The notes: generated by a model from the letters alone, not told the origin. DNA of 64,000 nt from Crossiella sp. S99.2 (GCF_023094165.1 NZ_JALMDK010000021.1:2047-66046), one strand, 5' to 3'; positions 8,585-17,725 are shown, counted from the stretch's first letter. Made by a program: numbers and translations.

Positions 8585-9351
8585 CGGGTGGTGTCCTTGA
8601 TCCAGTTCAGCGCCGGCGCCACCTCGGTGTAGGCGTTGTAGTGGTTGTCGCTGCCGCACTCGACCGGTTTGGCCGGGTCCTGTCGCCCGCCGCCGGAGGT
8701 CACCCCGGCCAGCCGCCAGCCGCGCCCGCTCCGGACCAGGGCAGGGCCGCCGGAGTCACCGGAGCAGGTGCCCTGACCGCGCTGCGAAGGCAGGCACAGC
8801 GACCACGGCCGGTCCTTGCCCTGGAAGCACTCGGCGTCGGGGGCGACCGGCAGCTGGATCTGCTTGAGGTGCGCCGGGCTGTCACAGTCCGGCTTGTCCG
8901 AACAGGTCCAGCCCCAGCCGAGCAGGTCCAGCTTGGTGCCCGGACCCGGCGAGCTGCCGGTGAGTCCCATCGGCCGGAACGGCACCGGGCGGTCCAGCTT
9001 GATCAGGGTCAGGTCGACGCCACTGAACAGGTTGGGCGGGGTGAAGACCGCCTTGGGGTGCTTGACCGCCGCCACCGGCTTGGCCACGACGCCGCCGCTG
9101 GTGTGGTTACGGCTGCCGATCCGGATCTGCTCGATGTCCGTCGGCTTGATCACGCAGTGGAATGCGGTCAGCACCCACTGCGCGGCGACCAGCGTGCCAC
9201 CGCAGGCATGCTTGCCGCCCACCTGCAACGAGGCCATCCACGGCGTCGGGCCGCTGACGTTGCCGCCGTTGGTGAGCGCGCCCGCCGGCAGAGCGGTGAG
9301 ACCGACCAGGGCGGCGACGGTGGCGAGTAGGAGCAGGAGTCGTTGTCTCAT
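8581..9351 (-). CDS. Secreted trypsin-like serine protease (S1 family)
   Basis: Protein of 256 aa with a clear signal peptide (MRQRLLLLLATVAALVGL, cleavage near AGA/LTNGG). The chymotrypsin triad is complete: His in WVLTAFHC, Asp in GVDLTLIKL and Ser in GTCSGDSGGPAL. It also keeps disulfide cysteine pairs typical of S1 enzymes. The usual IVGG start of the mature enzyme is replaced by LTNGG, so activation may differ or be unnecessary. It is an exported endopeptidase of unknown target. Start ATG 9351 is set by the signal peptide; the ribosome site is weak. Confidence 0.9.
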   Translation of the reverse strand: MRQRLLLLLATVAALVGLTALPAGALTNGGNVSGPTPWMASLQVGGKHACGGTLVAAQWVLTAFHCVIKPTDIEQIRIGSRNHTSGGVVAKPVAAVKHPKAVFTPPNLFSGVDLTLIKLDRPVPFRPMGLTGSSPGPGTKLDLLGWGWTCSDKPDCDSPAHLKQIQLPVAPDAECFQGKDRPWSLCLPSQRGQGTCSGDSGGPALVRSGRGWRLAGVTSGGGRQDPAKPVECGSDNHYNAYTEVAPALNWIKDTTR

Positions 9352-9478
9352 GGGGACTTGGTAGCCAGGCAGGGGTTTCCGGCGGGTTTCCGCCTGGCCG
9401 GGCCGGGTCGAGGCAACTACTGAAGGCCCTGGACACGGGCTTGGGGGCTCGGCTACGTTCGCCGGACTCAGCCAGTGT

Positions 9479-9492
9479 TGACAACGTTGACA
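9479..9492. promoter_or_regulatory. Candidate LacI operator before the CUT1 sugar transporter operon
   Basis: TGACAACGTTGACA is a near-palindrome. Its core GACAACGTTGAC (9480-9491) differs in one base from the perfect palindrome GACAACGTTGTC in front of the lacI-type gene at 21781. It lies 16 bp before the binding-protein start codon. The TTGACA inside it would be too close to the start to act as a -35 box. Coregulation with the mannoside locus is inferred. Confidence 0.5.
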
Positions 9493-9507
9493 CGTCTCGG
9501 GGGTGGC

Positions 9508-10800
9508 ATGCGCAGACCACGATCCGCCGTGTTCGGGCTGGTGGCCCTGACCCTGTTGACCTCGGTGCTCACCGGGTGCGGCACGGGCGGCGGGATCACC
9601 TTGCGGGTGATCCAGAGTCTGACCAGTCCGGAGCGGACCGCGTTGCTGCGGGACATGATCACCGCGTTCGAGGCGGCCAACCCGGAGATCGATGTGCGGC
9701 TGATCTCGCCGCCGTTGCAGAGCGCGGACCAGAAGATCGCGCAGGTGCTCAGCGCCAAGAACGACGTGGATCTGGTGGAGGTGCGGGACTACACGGTCAA
9801 GCAGTTCGTCAACAACCAGAGCCTGCTCGACCTCTCCCCCTACGTGGCGAACTGGCCCGGCTGGCCGGAGCTGACCCCGCTGGCGCGGCAGAAGGCGGCC
9901 TCGGTCGGCGGCAAGCCCTACCTGGTGCCGTACGGGTTCTTCCAGAACACCTTGTTCGCGCGCACCGACCGGCTCAGCGAGGCGGGTCTCAAGCCGCCCG
10001 CGACCTGGCCGGAGCTGATCGAGGCGGCGGTGAAGCTGACCGAACCCGGCAAGAACCGGTTCGGCTACTCCTTCCGCGGCGGCGCGGGCACCTTCCACTA
10101 CGCGGTCTCGATCATCTCCGCCTATGCCGGGCCGCAGGTGGATCCGGCGCAGGGGTTCTGGCGCAAGGACGGCAGCACGATCTTCGCCTCCCCCGAGGCG
10201 GTGACCGCGATGGAGGCGTTCCTGCGGTTGTTCAAGACCGGGTCGCCGCCGGGATCGCTGGCCTGGAGCTATCCGGAAATGGTGCAGGGCTTCACCTCCG
10301 GGGTGACCTCGCTGCTCATCCAGGACCCCGAGGTGATCAAGACGACCGAGCGGGCCACCGGGCTGCCCAAGGGATCCTGGACCACGCTGCCGATTCCCAA
10401 GGGCCCCACCGGACTCGCCTTGCAGCCCACCGGGTACGCGGGCTGGGGCGTGACCTCGTTCAGCCGCAACCGGGACGCGGCGGTGAAGTTGCTGGAGTTC
10501 CTCAGCTCGGCCGAACAGGGGCTGCGCTGGGCCAAGGAGCACTCGCTGATCCCGGTGCACACCGCGGCGGCGCAGGATCCGCAGTTCTCCACCGGCGCGT
10601 TCAAGGCATACCTGGACATGGCCAATGACCCGGCGCAGGTCGTGGTGGAGCGGCCGATCCAGTACCCGGGCTGGGGGCGCTGGCAGAAGCAGGCCGATAT
10701 CGACGTGCAGTCCTTGCTGGTCGGGGAGAAAACCGTGGCCGAGGTACTCGGGTCCTGGGACAAGTTCTGGGCCGAGCAGAAGAAGGCCGGTGGCGCGTGA
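9508..10800 (+). CDS. Sugar ABC transporter substrate-binding lipoprotein (CUT1, family 1)
   Basis: Protein of 430 aa with a lipoprotein signal peptide ending in the lipobox LTGC, then an extracellular sugar-binding fold of the MalE class (opening ITLRVIQSLTSPERTALLRDM). It captures an oligosaccharide or sugar for the two permeases that follow; the substrate is unknown. Start ATG 9508 has GGGGGTGG before it. A GTG at 9475 in frame would be within the operator-like sequence. Its stop overlaps the next start by 4 bp (GTGA). Confidence 0.88.
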   Translation: MRRPRSAVFGLVALTLLTSVLTGCGTGGGITLRVIQSLTSPERTALLRDMITAFEAANPEIDVRLISPPLQSADQKIAQVLSAKNDVDLVEVRDYTVKQFVNNQSLLDLSPYVANWPGWPELTPLARQKAASVGGKPYLVPYGFFQNTLFARTDRLSEAGLKPPATWPELIEAAVKLTEPGKNRFGYSFRGGAGTFHYAVSIISAYAGPQVDPAQGFWRKDGSTIFASPEAVTAMEAFLRLFKTGSPPGSLAWSYPEMVQGFTSGVTSLLIQDPEVIKTTERATGLPKGSWTTLPIPKGPTGLALQPTGYAGWGVTSFSRNRDAAVKLLEFLSSAEQGLRWAKEHSLIPVHTAAAQDPQFSTGAFKAYLDMANDPAQVVVERPIQYPGWGRWQKQADIDVQSLLVGEKTVAEVLGSWDKFWAEQKKAGGA

Positions 10801-11717
10801 GCACCGATACCGCGCCCCGTCCCGCGTTCGTGCTGCGCCGCAACCGCGGGCTGTTCATCACCGCCTGCCTGGCGCCCGCGCTGCTGCTGGTCGGGGTGTT
10901 CACCTACTACCCGATGATCCGCGGCGGGGTCATCTCCTTCCAGAACTACACCCTGTTCGACCTCAGCGACACCGGCTTCATCGGCTGGGGCAACTTCGAG
11001 AAAGTCCTTGCCGAGCCAGGGTTCTGGACCGCACTGGCCAACACCGGCATCTGGGTGGCCTTCTCCCTGACCGGCCAGTTCGTGCTCGGTTTCGGGCTGG
11101 CCCTGTTGCTGCAGAAGGCTTTCCGCGGTCGCGGGCTCTACCAGGCGCTGGTGTTCTTCCCCTGGGCGATGTCCGGGTTCCTGATCGGCCTGATCTGGCG
11201 GTGGATGTTCAACGCCGAGTTCGGCGTGGTCAACGATCTGCTGCTGCGGCTGGGGATCGTGGACGCGCCGATCGCCTTCCTGGCCAGTCCGGAGTGGGCG
11301 CAGACCGGGCAGATCATCGCCAACGTCTGGTACGGCGTCACGTTCTTCTCGATCATGATCCTGGCCGCGCTGCAATCGGTGCCGCAGGAGCTGCACGAGG
11401 CGGCCCGGCTGGACGGGGCCAGCTACGCGCAGGCGCTGTGGCGGGTGGTGATCCCGTTCATCCGCCCCACCTTGGTGCTGGTGGTGCTGCTGCGGGTGAT
11501 CTGGATCCTGAACTTCCCGGACATCATCTACGCGATGACCGACGGCGGTCCGGCGGGCAAGACGCACATCATCACCACCTACATGATCAACAAGATCATC
11601 GGCGCCCAGGACTACGGGCAGGCGTCCGCGGTCGGGTTGATCGTGCTGGTGCTGCTGTTCGCGTTCACGGTCTTCTACCTGGCCGCGACCAGGCTGGAAA
11701 AGAGCAGGGACTTCTGA
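10797..11717 (+). CDS. Sugar ABC transporter permease (MalF-like)
   Basis: Protein of 306 aa with six predicted membrane helices and the EAA loop HEAARLDGASYAQALWRVV, which contacts the ATPase. It is translationally coupled to the binding-protein gene by the overlap GTGA and to the next permease by a one-base overlap (TGATG). It belongs to the CUT1 group. The operon has no ATPase gene, so it probably uses a shared MsiK-type ATPase encoded elsewhere, as is usual in actinobacteria. Confidence 0.9.
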   Translation: MSTDTAPRPAFVLRRNRGLFITACLAPALLLVGVFTYYPMIRGGVISFQNYTLFDLSDTGFIGWGNFEKVLAEPGFWTALANTGIWVAFSLTGQFVLGFGLALLLQKAFRGRGLYQALVFFPWAMSGFLIGLIWRWMFNAEFGVVNDLLLRLGIVDAPIAFLASPEWAQTGQIIANVWYGVTFFSIMILAALQSVPQELHEAARLDGASYAQALWRVVIPFIRPTLVLVVLLRVIWILNFPDIIYAMTDGGPAGKTHIITTYMINKIIGAQDYGQASAVGLIVLVLLFAFTVFYLAATRLEKSRDF

Positions 11718-12538
11718 TGCGCGCAGCCGCCTTCGCCCGTTTCGCCGTGCTCGGCCTGTGGCTGGTCGTGACCGTGTTCCCGCTGTACTGGATCGTGGTC
11801 ACCTCGCTGAAACCGCAGGGCGACATCTTCCGGCTGCCGCTGGAATACCTGCCCGGCTCGCCGACGCTGGCCAACTACGAGCGGCTGTTCGGCTTCGCCA
11901 GCTTCGGCACCTACATCGGCAACAGCCTGCTGGTGTCGCTGGCCGCCGCGGCGGTGGTGCTGCTGATCGGGCTGCTCGCCGGGTACGTGCTGGCCCGGTT
12001 CTCCTTCCGCGGCCGCGGCCAGGTGATGCTGGCCTTCCTGGTGACCCAGATGATCCCGCTGTTCATCGCGCTCGGCCCGCTCTACCTGCTGCTGAACTCC
12101 CTGGACCTGCTCAACCGGTTGCCGGGCCTGGTGCTGGTGTACGTGGCGATGCTGATCCCGTTCTGCACCATCATGTTGCGCGGGTTCTTCGAGCGGATCC
12201 CGGTGGCCATCGAGGAAGCGGCCATGATCGACGGCTGCGGGCGGTTGCAGGCGCTGTTCCGGGTGGTGGTGCCGGTGATGCTGCCGGGCATCGCGGCCAC
12301 CTTCGTCTTCGCCTTCATCCAGTGCTGGAACGAGTTGTTCCTGGCGATCATGTTCATCGACGACGAGGAGGCCAAGACCATCCCGGTGGCGATGAACTCC
12401 TTCATCACCCAGTACGACATCGACTGGGGTTCGATGTCGGCGGCCACCGTGGTCTCGCTGGTGCCCTCGATGGTGCTGTTCGCCTTCGCCCAGCGCTACA
12501 TCGTGGAGGGGCTCTCCGGCGGCGCGGTCAAGGGCTGA
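11717..12538 (+). CDS. Sugar ABC transporter permease (MalG-like)
   Basis: Protein of 273 aa with six membrane helices and the EAA loop EEAAMIDGCGRLQALFRVV. It forms the heterodimeric channel with the preceding MalF-like protein. The 3' end overlaps the convergent ABC-2 permease gene by 11 bp. It is the last gene of the operon and no ATPase follows. Confidence 0.9.
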   Translation: MRAAAFARFAVLGLWLVVTVFPLYWIVVTSLKPQGDIFRLPLEYLPGSPTLANYERLFGFASFGTYIGNSLLVSLAAAAVVLLIGLLAGYVLARFSFRGRGQVMLAFLVTQMIPLFIALGPLYLLLNSLDLLNRLPGLVLVYVAMLIPFCTIMLRGFFERIPVAIEEAAMIDGCGRLQALFRVVVPVMLPGIAATFVFAFIQCWNELFLAIMFIDDEEAKTIPVAMNSFITQYDIDWGSMSAATVVSLVPSMVLFAFAQRYIVEGLSGGAVKG

Positions 12539-13271
12539 GCACCCGGTCCCGGCGCGCGCACAGCCACAGTCCGGCGGCGCCGAGCACGGCGGCGACACCG
12601 AGCAGGGCAGGCAACGGCCACCACAGGCCCGCCGGGTCCGTCTCGGACAACGCGGCGAGCAGGCCGTTGCGCTGCTGACGCATCGGCAGCAGCGCGGCCA
12701 GGGCGTGCACCCAGGACGGGGCCTCGGTGATGAAGGCGCCGCTGGCCACGCCCATCGGGATCAGGATCAGCATGGTGACCGCGGCCGCCCGGTCGGCCGA
12801 GGCGGTCAGCGCGCCCACCACCAGGCCCAGCGCGGCGAAGGCCAGCGTGCCTGCGAGCAGGTACAGCGGCAGCGGCCACCAGCGCACCGGGCGTAGGCCC
12901 AGCGCGATCGCCACCGCCAGGTGCACCGCGGCCTGCCAGGCGGTGTGCCCGCACAGCGCGAGCAACCGGGCCAGCAGCACCGGCCGCCAGCCCGCCGGAC
13001 TGCGCCGGATCTGCCCGAGCAGGCCGGACCGACGCCAGCCTGCCAGGGACACGGCCACGCCGAGTGCGCCAGAGCAGGCGATGGTCCAGCCGAGCAGGCC
13101 GGGCGCGCTGGCCCGCAGCGGACCGGGTCCGGCCGAACTGAACAGCACGGCGAAGGCGGTCAGGTAGGCCAGCGGGCCGAAGAAGGTGAAGAACAGCAGC
13201 ACCCGGTTGCGCAGCAGATCGCGGGCGGCGGCCAGCACCAGCGGGCCGAGCACGGCGGGCGGAGCGCTCAC
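12528..13271 (-). CDS. ABC-2 type permease subunit
   Basis: Protein of 247 aa with about six membrane helices (for example LLFFTFFGPLAYLTAFAVLF near residues 25-45). The GALTASADRAAAVTMLILIPMGVASGAF region resembles the conserved part of ABC-2 exporters of the DrrB type. Start GTG 13271 overlaps the stop of the upstream ATPase-like gene (GTGA), so the two are coupled. The partner has lost its nucleotide-binding motifs, so whether this pair still moves a substrate is open. Confidence 0.75.
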   Translation of the reverse strand: MSAPPAVLGPLVLAAARDLLRNRVLLFFTFFGPLAYLTAFAVLFSSAGPGPLRASAPGLLGWTIACSGALGVAVSLAGWRRSGLLGQIRRSPAGWRPVLLARLLALCGHTAWQAAVHLAVAIALGLRPVRWWPLPLYLLAGTLAFAALGLVVGALTASADRAAAVTMLILIPMGVASGAFITEAPSWVHALAALLPMRQQRNGLLAALSETDPAGLWWPLPALLGVAAVLGAAGLWLCARRDRVLSP

Positions 13272-13924
13272 GGCGCCGCCTCCCGGCCGCCCAGGTGGCG
13301 CAGCACGTCGGCCAGGGTGGCGCTGGTGGCCTCCGGGGCGAGCAGGCGGCGTTCCGCGTCCAGCGCCTCGACCAGGGTGGCTGGGCAGTCCACGGCGAGC
13401 AGGCGGCCGTGCCCGAGCAGCGCGACCCGGTCCGCGCGGGCGGCCGCGGCCGGATCCTCGGTGGTGAACAGCACGGTCTGCGGCTGCGAGTCCAGCAGCG
13501 GCCACAGCTCAGCCGGGTCGGCGTCCAGGACCAGCAGCCCCGGCTCGGACACCAGGGCGCAGGCCAGGCCGAGGCGGCGGCGCCGGTCCGGACTCAGCCG
13601 GTCCTCGCGAATATTCGCGCACTCGGTCAGGCCCACCGCGGCCAGCAGGTCCGGCGGTGGCCGGTGGTGCAGGGCGGCGAACGCGGCGAGCTGTTCCCGG
13701 CAGGTCAGTCGATCGAACAGGGCCGGTTCGGCGGCCACCAGGGCCGCGCCGCCCTCGATCCGGAGCACCCCGTGGTCAGGCTCGCGGACACCGGTGAGCA
13801 GCTCCGCCAGCACCCGTCCTGAGCTGCCGTAGACGGCGAACCGCTCGCCGCGGGCGAGGGTCAGGGACACGCCGAGGAGCGCCCGGCCCAGGGCAAGGTC
13901 CTCGATGACGATCTCGGCGGCCAC
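13268..13924 (-). CDS. Degenerate ABC transporter ATP-binding-like subunit
   Basis: Protein of 218 aa with the layout of a drug-export ABC ATPase but with eroded motifs. The Walker A position reads YGSSGRVLAELL (33-44) without the GKS/T lysine. The signature position reads LSPDRRRRL (110-118) instead of LSGGQ. Walker B reads LLVLDADP (130-137), with Ala in place of the catalytic Glu. The H-loop region FTTEDPAAA lacks His. Thus ATP hydrolysis is unlikely from sequence. The frame is intact, GC use is normal and the gene is coupled to the permease, so it is maintained and not a simple pseudogene. Start GTG 13924 has no clear ribosome site and may be leaderless. It is divergent from the second AfsR-like regulator. 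Confidence 0.7.
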   Translation of the reverse strand: MAAEIVIEDLALGRALLGVSLTLARGERFAVYGSSGRVLAELLTGVREPDHGVLRIEGGAALVAAEPALFDRLTCREQLAAFAALHHRPPPDLLAAVGLTECANIREDRLSPDRRRRLGLACALVSEPGLLVLDADPAELWPLLDSQPQTVLFTTEDPAAAARADRVALLGHGRLLAVDCPATLVEALDAERRLLAPEATSATLADVLRHLGGREAAP

Positions 13925-13980
13925 CGTGCAGAAGCTAGCCGAACGTGGCGTGTGCCGGGGCGGGATGAAACATTGACCCG

Positions 13981-16900
13981 GTGCGGTTCGGCGTGCTCGG
14001 CTCGGTGGAGGCATGGCGGGACGGGACGGCGTTGCCGCCCGGTCCGCCCCGTCGTCGTGCCCTGCTCGGCATGCTGCTGGTCGAGGCAGGCCGGGTGGTG
14101 CCGGTGGACCGGCTGGTCCGGGCGCTGTGGGACAACGCGCCACCGGCCTCGGCGCGCAATGCGGTGCACGGGCTGATCGCCGCGCTGCGCAAGCTGCTGG
14201 CAGGGGAACCCGGGGTCGAGCTGCTCACCCGGCCGACCGGCTACCAGCTCGTGGTCGACCCGCAGGCGGTGGACCTGCACCGCTTCCGCGCCCTGGTCGC
14301 CGAGGCCGGACGGGACGGGCAGACCGACGAGCAGGCCGCCGCGCTGCTGCACAACGCGCTGACCCTCTGGCGGGGCGCGCCACTGGCCGATCTGCGTTTC
14401 GACTGGGTGCGCCAGGACCTGGCGCCGCGGCTGGAACGGGAACTGCTGGACGCGCTGGAACAGCGGCTGGAACTGGACCTGCGGCTGGGCGCGCACCACG
14501 AACTCGTCGGCGAGCTGACCTCGCTGACCAAGGACCACCCGACCCGGCCGCGGTTCTGGTACCAGCTCATGCTCGCGCTCTACCGGGCCGGGCGGCAGGC
14601 CGAGGCGCTGGAGACCTACCGGGCCGCGCACGTGCTGTTCCGGGCCGGCCTGGACGCCGAACTGCGCGCGCTGCACCACTCCATCCTCAGCGGCGCCCCG
14701 GCCCAGCCGGAGCAGGTCATCGACACCCCGCGACCGGCCGGGGTGTGCCAGTTACCGCCGGGCGCCAACGGTTTTGTCGGCCGGGCGGAGCTGCTGACCC
14801 GGCTGGACACCCTGCTCGTGCCGGGCCCGCGGCCGGTGGTGGCGGCACTGGCCGGGCCGCCGGGGGTGGGCAAGACCACGGTGGCGGTGCAGTGGGCGCA
14901 CGGCGCGCGCGGCCGGTTCCCGGACGGGCAGCTGTATGTGAACCTGCGCGGCTACGCGACCAGTCCGCCGATGCCGCCGACCGAGGCGCTGGCCCGGCTG
15001 CTGCGCGCGCTGGGCGTGCGGCCGGACCACGTGCCCGCGGCGCTGGCCGAGCAGATCGCGCTGTACCGCAAGGCGTTGTCCGGCAAGCGGGTGCTGGTGG
15101 TGCTGGACAACACCGCGGGCGCGGCCGAGGTGCGGCCGCTGCTGCCGGACACCCCGGGCAGCGCGGCGCTGATCACCAGCCGGGACAGCCTGCGCGCGCT
15201 GGAAGCGCCCACGCTGACCGTGGACGTGCTGCCCGCGGCGGACGCGGTGGCGCTGCTCGGCGATGTGCTCGGCGCGGACCTGGTGCACAAGGAACCGGAC
15301 GCCGCGCTGGAGCTGGCCGCGCTGTGCGCCCGGCTGCCGCTGGCGCTGCGCATCGCCGGGGCCAACTTCGCCGGCCGGCCGCACCGGGACCTGACCCGGT
15401 ACGTCACCGATCTGCGCGCGGGCAACCGGCTGGACGCGCTGTCGGTGGACGGGGACAGCGAGGCGGCCGTGCACGCCGCCTTCGACCTGTCCTACGCCAT
15501 GCTGGACCCGTTGGCACAGCGGCTGTTCCGGCTGCTCGGCCTGCTACCCGGCCCGGATTTCGGGCTACCGCTGGCCGCCGCGGTCGCGGACCTGACCGAG
15601 CCGGAGACCAGCGCCCTGCTGGATCGACTGATCGCGGCGAACCTGGTGCAGGAGCCGGGTTCCGGCCGGTTCCAGTGCCACGACCTGTTGCGCGAGTACG
15701 CCTGCGCCCGCGCCGAGGACACCGAGTCACCGGCCGAACTGCACGCCGCGCTGCGCCGGGCCTATGAGTTCCTCACCCGCACCGCCGCCTCCGCCGAACC
15801 CTCCATTGTGGACGGTGAGCGGCCGTCCCTGGTGGCCGCGGCGAGCACCGCGGCCGAGCGCGGACTGCCCGACTACGCCTGGCGGATCGCGGACGCGCTG
15901 CACGGCTACTTCGGCGCGCGCGGCTGTGGCGCGGAGGCGGTGGCCACCGCGGAGGCCGGGCTGGCCGCGGCGATGGCGGTGCACGATCGGCCGGCGCAGG
16001 CCAGGATGCACGCACTGCTCGGGCAGTTCCAGACCAGGCTGGGCAGCCTGCGGGAAGCCGCGGTGCACCAGCAGCGGGCGGTGGAGCTGTACCGCTCGCT
16101 GGGTGATCCGCTGGGTCAGGCGGTCGCGCTGGACGGGCTGGGCATGGCGCACGGGCGGCTCGGGCAGCCGCAGACCGCGGCCGAGCACCACGCGAAATCC
16201 CTTGCCCTGTACCGGGAAGCCGGCAACCGGGCGGGCGAGTCGAGTGCGTTGAACAACCTGGGCGCGGTGCACCAGCAGCTCGGCCGCTTCGCCGAGGCGA
16301 TCCAGTTCCACGAGCAGGCGGTGGCCCTGGGCAACGCCGACGGCAGGCTGTACCTGGGCGTCGCGCTGTTCTCCGTCGGCCGCACCAGGACGGCGCTGAC
16401 CGAACTGGAGCTGGCGCTGGCCGGATACCAGGACGGCGGGAACCGGGTGGGCGAGGCCGCGGTGCTCAGCTGCCTGGCCGCCGTGCACCGGGACCGGGAC
16501 GAGCTGGCCGAGTGCGAGCAGGTGGCCGCGGCCGCGGTGGCGCTGGCCAGGGAACTGGGCGACCGGCGGATCGAGGCCAACGGACTGAACATCCTGGCCG
16601 CGATGCACCGCAGGCGCGGCACTCTCGCGGTGGCCACCGGCTACTTCCAGCTGGCCATCCGGATCGCCGAGGAGATGGGTTTCCGGGCGGGCCGGGTGCA
16701 CGCGGTGACCAACCTGGCCGGCATCGCCCGCGAGGAAGGCAGGCACACCGAGGCGCTGACCCAGGCCGAGGACGCGCTGACCGAGGTGCGCGCCGGCGGG
16801 CTGGTGTTCATGGAGCCCCCGGTGCTGACCGAGTTGGCGCACATCAAGCTCGGCCTCGGCGAGTGCACGGCGGCGGCCGGTCTGGCTACCGCGGCGGTCG

Positions 16901-17076
16901 AACTGGCCAGGCAGACCGGCCAGCTGCTGTTCCTCGGCTGCGCGCTGGCCGTGCGCGGCCTGGCGCACACCGAGCCGGACGCTGCGGCCGAATGCTGGCG
17001 AGAGGCCATCGAGGTGCTGCGCGAATGCGAGGCATCCGCCGAGGTCAGGTGGGTCGCGGAGCTGTTGACGGGCTAG
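13981..17076 (+). CDS. AfsR/SARP family regulator with NB-ARC and long TPR tail
   Basis: Protein of 1031 aa. It has an OmpR-type winged helix (1-92, opening RFGVLGSVEAW), an activation domain (about 95-240), an NB-ARC ATPase with P-loop AGPPGVGKTT (around residue 296), and about ten TPR-like repeats from roughly 650 to the end (for example LGQFQTRLGSLREA and LNNLGAVHQQLGR). It is longer than the first AfsR-like protein in the window and only distantly similar. Start GTG 13981, with no strong ribosome site. It is divergent (56 bp) from the degenerate ABC gene, which it may control. Confidence 0.9.
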   Translation: MRFGVLGSVEAWRDGTALPPGPPRRRALLGMLLVEAGRVVPVDRLVRALWDNAPPASARNAVHGLIAALRKLLAGEPGVELLTRPTGYQLVVDPQAVDLHRFRALVAEAGRDGQTDEQAAALLHNALTLWRGAPLADLRFDWVRQDLAPRLERELLDALEQRLELDLRLGAHHELVGELTSLTKDHPTRPRFWYQLMLALYRAGRQAEALETYRAAHVLFRAGLDAELRALHHSILSGAPAQPEQVIDTPRPAGVCQLPPGANGFVGRAELLTRLDTLLVPGPRPVVAALAGPPGVGKTTVAVQWAHGARGRFPDGQLYVNLRGYATSPPMPPTEALARLLRALGVRPDHVPAALAEQIALYRKALSGKRVLVVLDNTAGAAEVRPLLPDTPGSAALITSRDSLRALEAPTLTVDVLPAADAVALLGDVLGADLVHKEPDAALELAALCARLPLALRIAGANFAGRPHRDLTRYVTDLRAGNRLDALSVDGDSEAAVHAAFDLSYAMLDPLAQRLFRLLGLLPGPDFGLPLAAAVADLTEPETSALLDRLIAANLVQEPGSGRFQCHDLLREYACARAEDTESPAELHAALRRAYEFLTRTAASAEPSIVDGERPSLVAAASTAAERGLPDYAWRIADALHGYFGARGCGAEAVATAEAGLAAAMAVHDRPAQARMHALLGQFQTRLGSLREAAVHQQRAVELYRSLGDPLGQAVALDGLGMAHGRLGQPQTAAEHHAKSLALYREAGNRAGESSALNNLGAVHQQLGRFAEAIQFHEQAVALGNADGRLYLGVALFSVGRTRTALTELELALAGYQDGGNRVGEAAVLSCLAAVHRDRDELAECEQVAAAAVALARELGDRRIEANGLNILAAMHRRRGTLAVATGYFQLAIRIAEEMGFRAGRVHAVTNLAGIAREEGRHTEALTQAEDALTEVRAGGLVFMEPPVLTELAHIKLGLGECTAAAGLATAAVELARQTGQLLFLGCALAVRGLAHTEPDAAAECWREAIEVLRECEASAEVRWVAELLTG

Positions 17077-17229
17077 ACGGACAGGTCCGCGCGCAGCACC
17101 GCACGACCACCGGATGGACGCTTGTGACCGGCCGCACCTGCAAGCAGAGTGAACACGTCCAAGCACCGAGCGTTACCAACGCTCGCCGCGGTCCGGCGCG
17201 GTCACTCACCATCGAACCCAAGGGATGTC

Positions 17230-17712
17230 ATGCGTTTTTCCTTGCCCGCCAAGGCTGTCGGCTGCGCGATGGCGCTGGCCGCGGTGTTCGCCCCCGCCGC
17301 CCAGGCCGCCCCCGCCGCAGGCCCGGACATCAAGGTCGAGCTGTCGACGAACCCGATCCTGGGCGTCCTCATCCCGGCCATCGAGTACACCGTCAAGGCC
17401 AGCAACCTCGGCCCCGGCACCGCGTTCGGCGTCGTGATCAAGGCCCAGCTGCCCGCGGGCACCACCGCGATCGCCCCGTCCCCGGAGTGCACGGTGGCAG
17501 GCACCGTGGTCACCTGCGGCGGCGGCAACCTGGCCGCGGGCGCCTCGGATCAGATCACCTTCCGGGTGCCGCTGAGCCTGCTCACCATCGGAATCGGCAA
17601 GAAGGTCACGGCCACCCTGCACTCCTCCACCCCGACGGACCCCAACCCGGCCAACAACACGGCGTCCAGAACCTGCACCGTGGTGACCCCACTGCTGGTC
17701 CTCTGCGGCTAG
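17230..17712 (+). CDS. Secreted DUF11-domain protein
   Basis: Protein of 160 aa with a signal peptide (MRFSLPAKAVGCAMALAAVF, cleavage near AQA/APAAG) and one DUF11 Ig-like domain: YTVKASNLGPGTAFGVVIKA, the LPAGTT turn, and the final NPANNTASRTCTV. DUF11 domains occur in cell-surface and exported proteins of actinobacteria. There is no sortase signal or membrane anchor, so it is probably released or wall-associated. The start is ATG 17230 after AAGGGATGTC. The function is unknown. Confidence 0.8.
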   Translation: MRFSLPAKAVGCAMALAAVFAPAAQAAPAAGPDIKVELSTNPILGVLIPAIEYTVKASNLGPGTAFGVVIKAQLPAGTTAIAPSPECTVAGTVVTCGGGNLAAGASDQITFRVPLSLLTIGIGKKVTATLHSSTPTDPNPANNTASRTCTVVTPLLVLCG

Positions 17713-17725
17713 AGAAGGCCGCAGA
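17702..17725 (+). terminator. Hairpin at the 3' end of the DUF11 gene
   Basis: TCTGCGGC (17702-17709) pairs with GCCGCAGA (17718-17725) across an 8-base loop. The stop codon lies in the loop. There is no U-tract, as is usual for actinobacterial terminators. Confidence 0.5.

Noticed and set aside
9478..9483. TTGACA as a -35 box for the CUT1 operon
   Set aside because: The start codon at 9508 is only 24 bp downstream, leaving no room for a -10 box and leader. It is better read as part of the operator.
12528..13924. ABC pair as a plain pseudogene
   Set aside because: Both frames are intact, coupled by overlap and have normal codon use, so loss of motifs without loss of the gene is the better reading.
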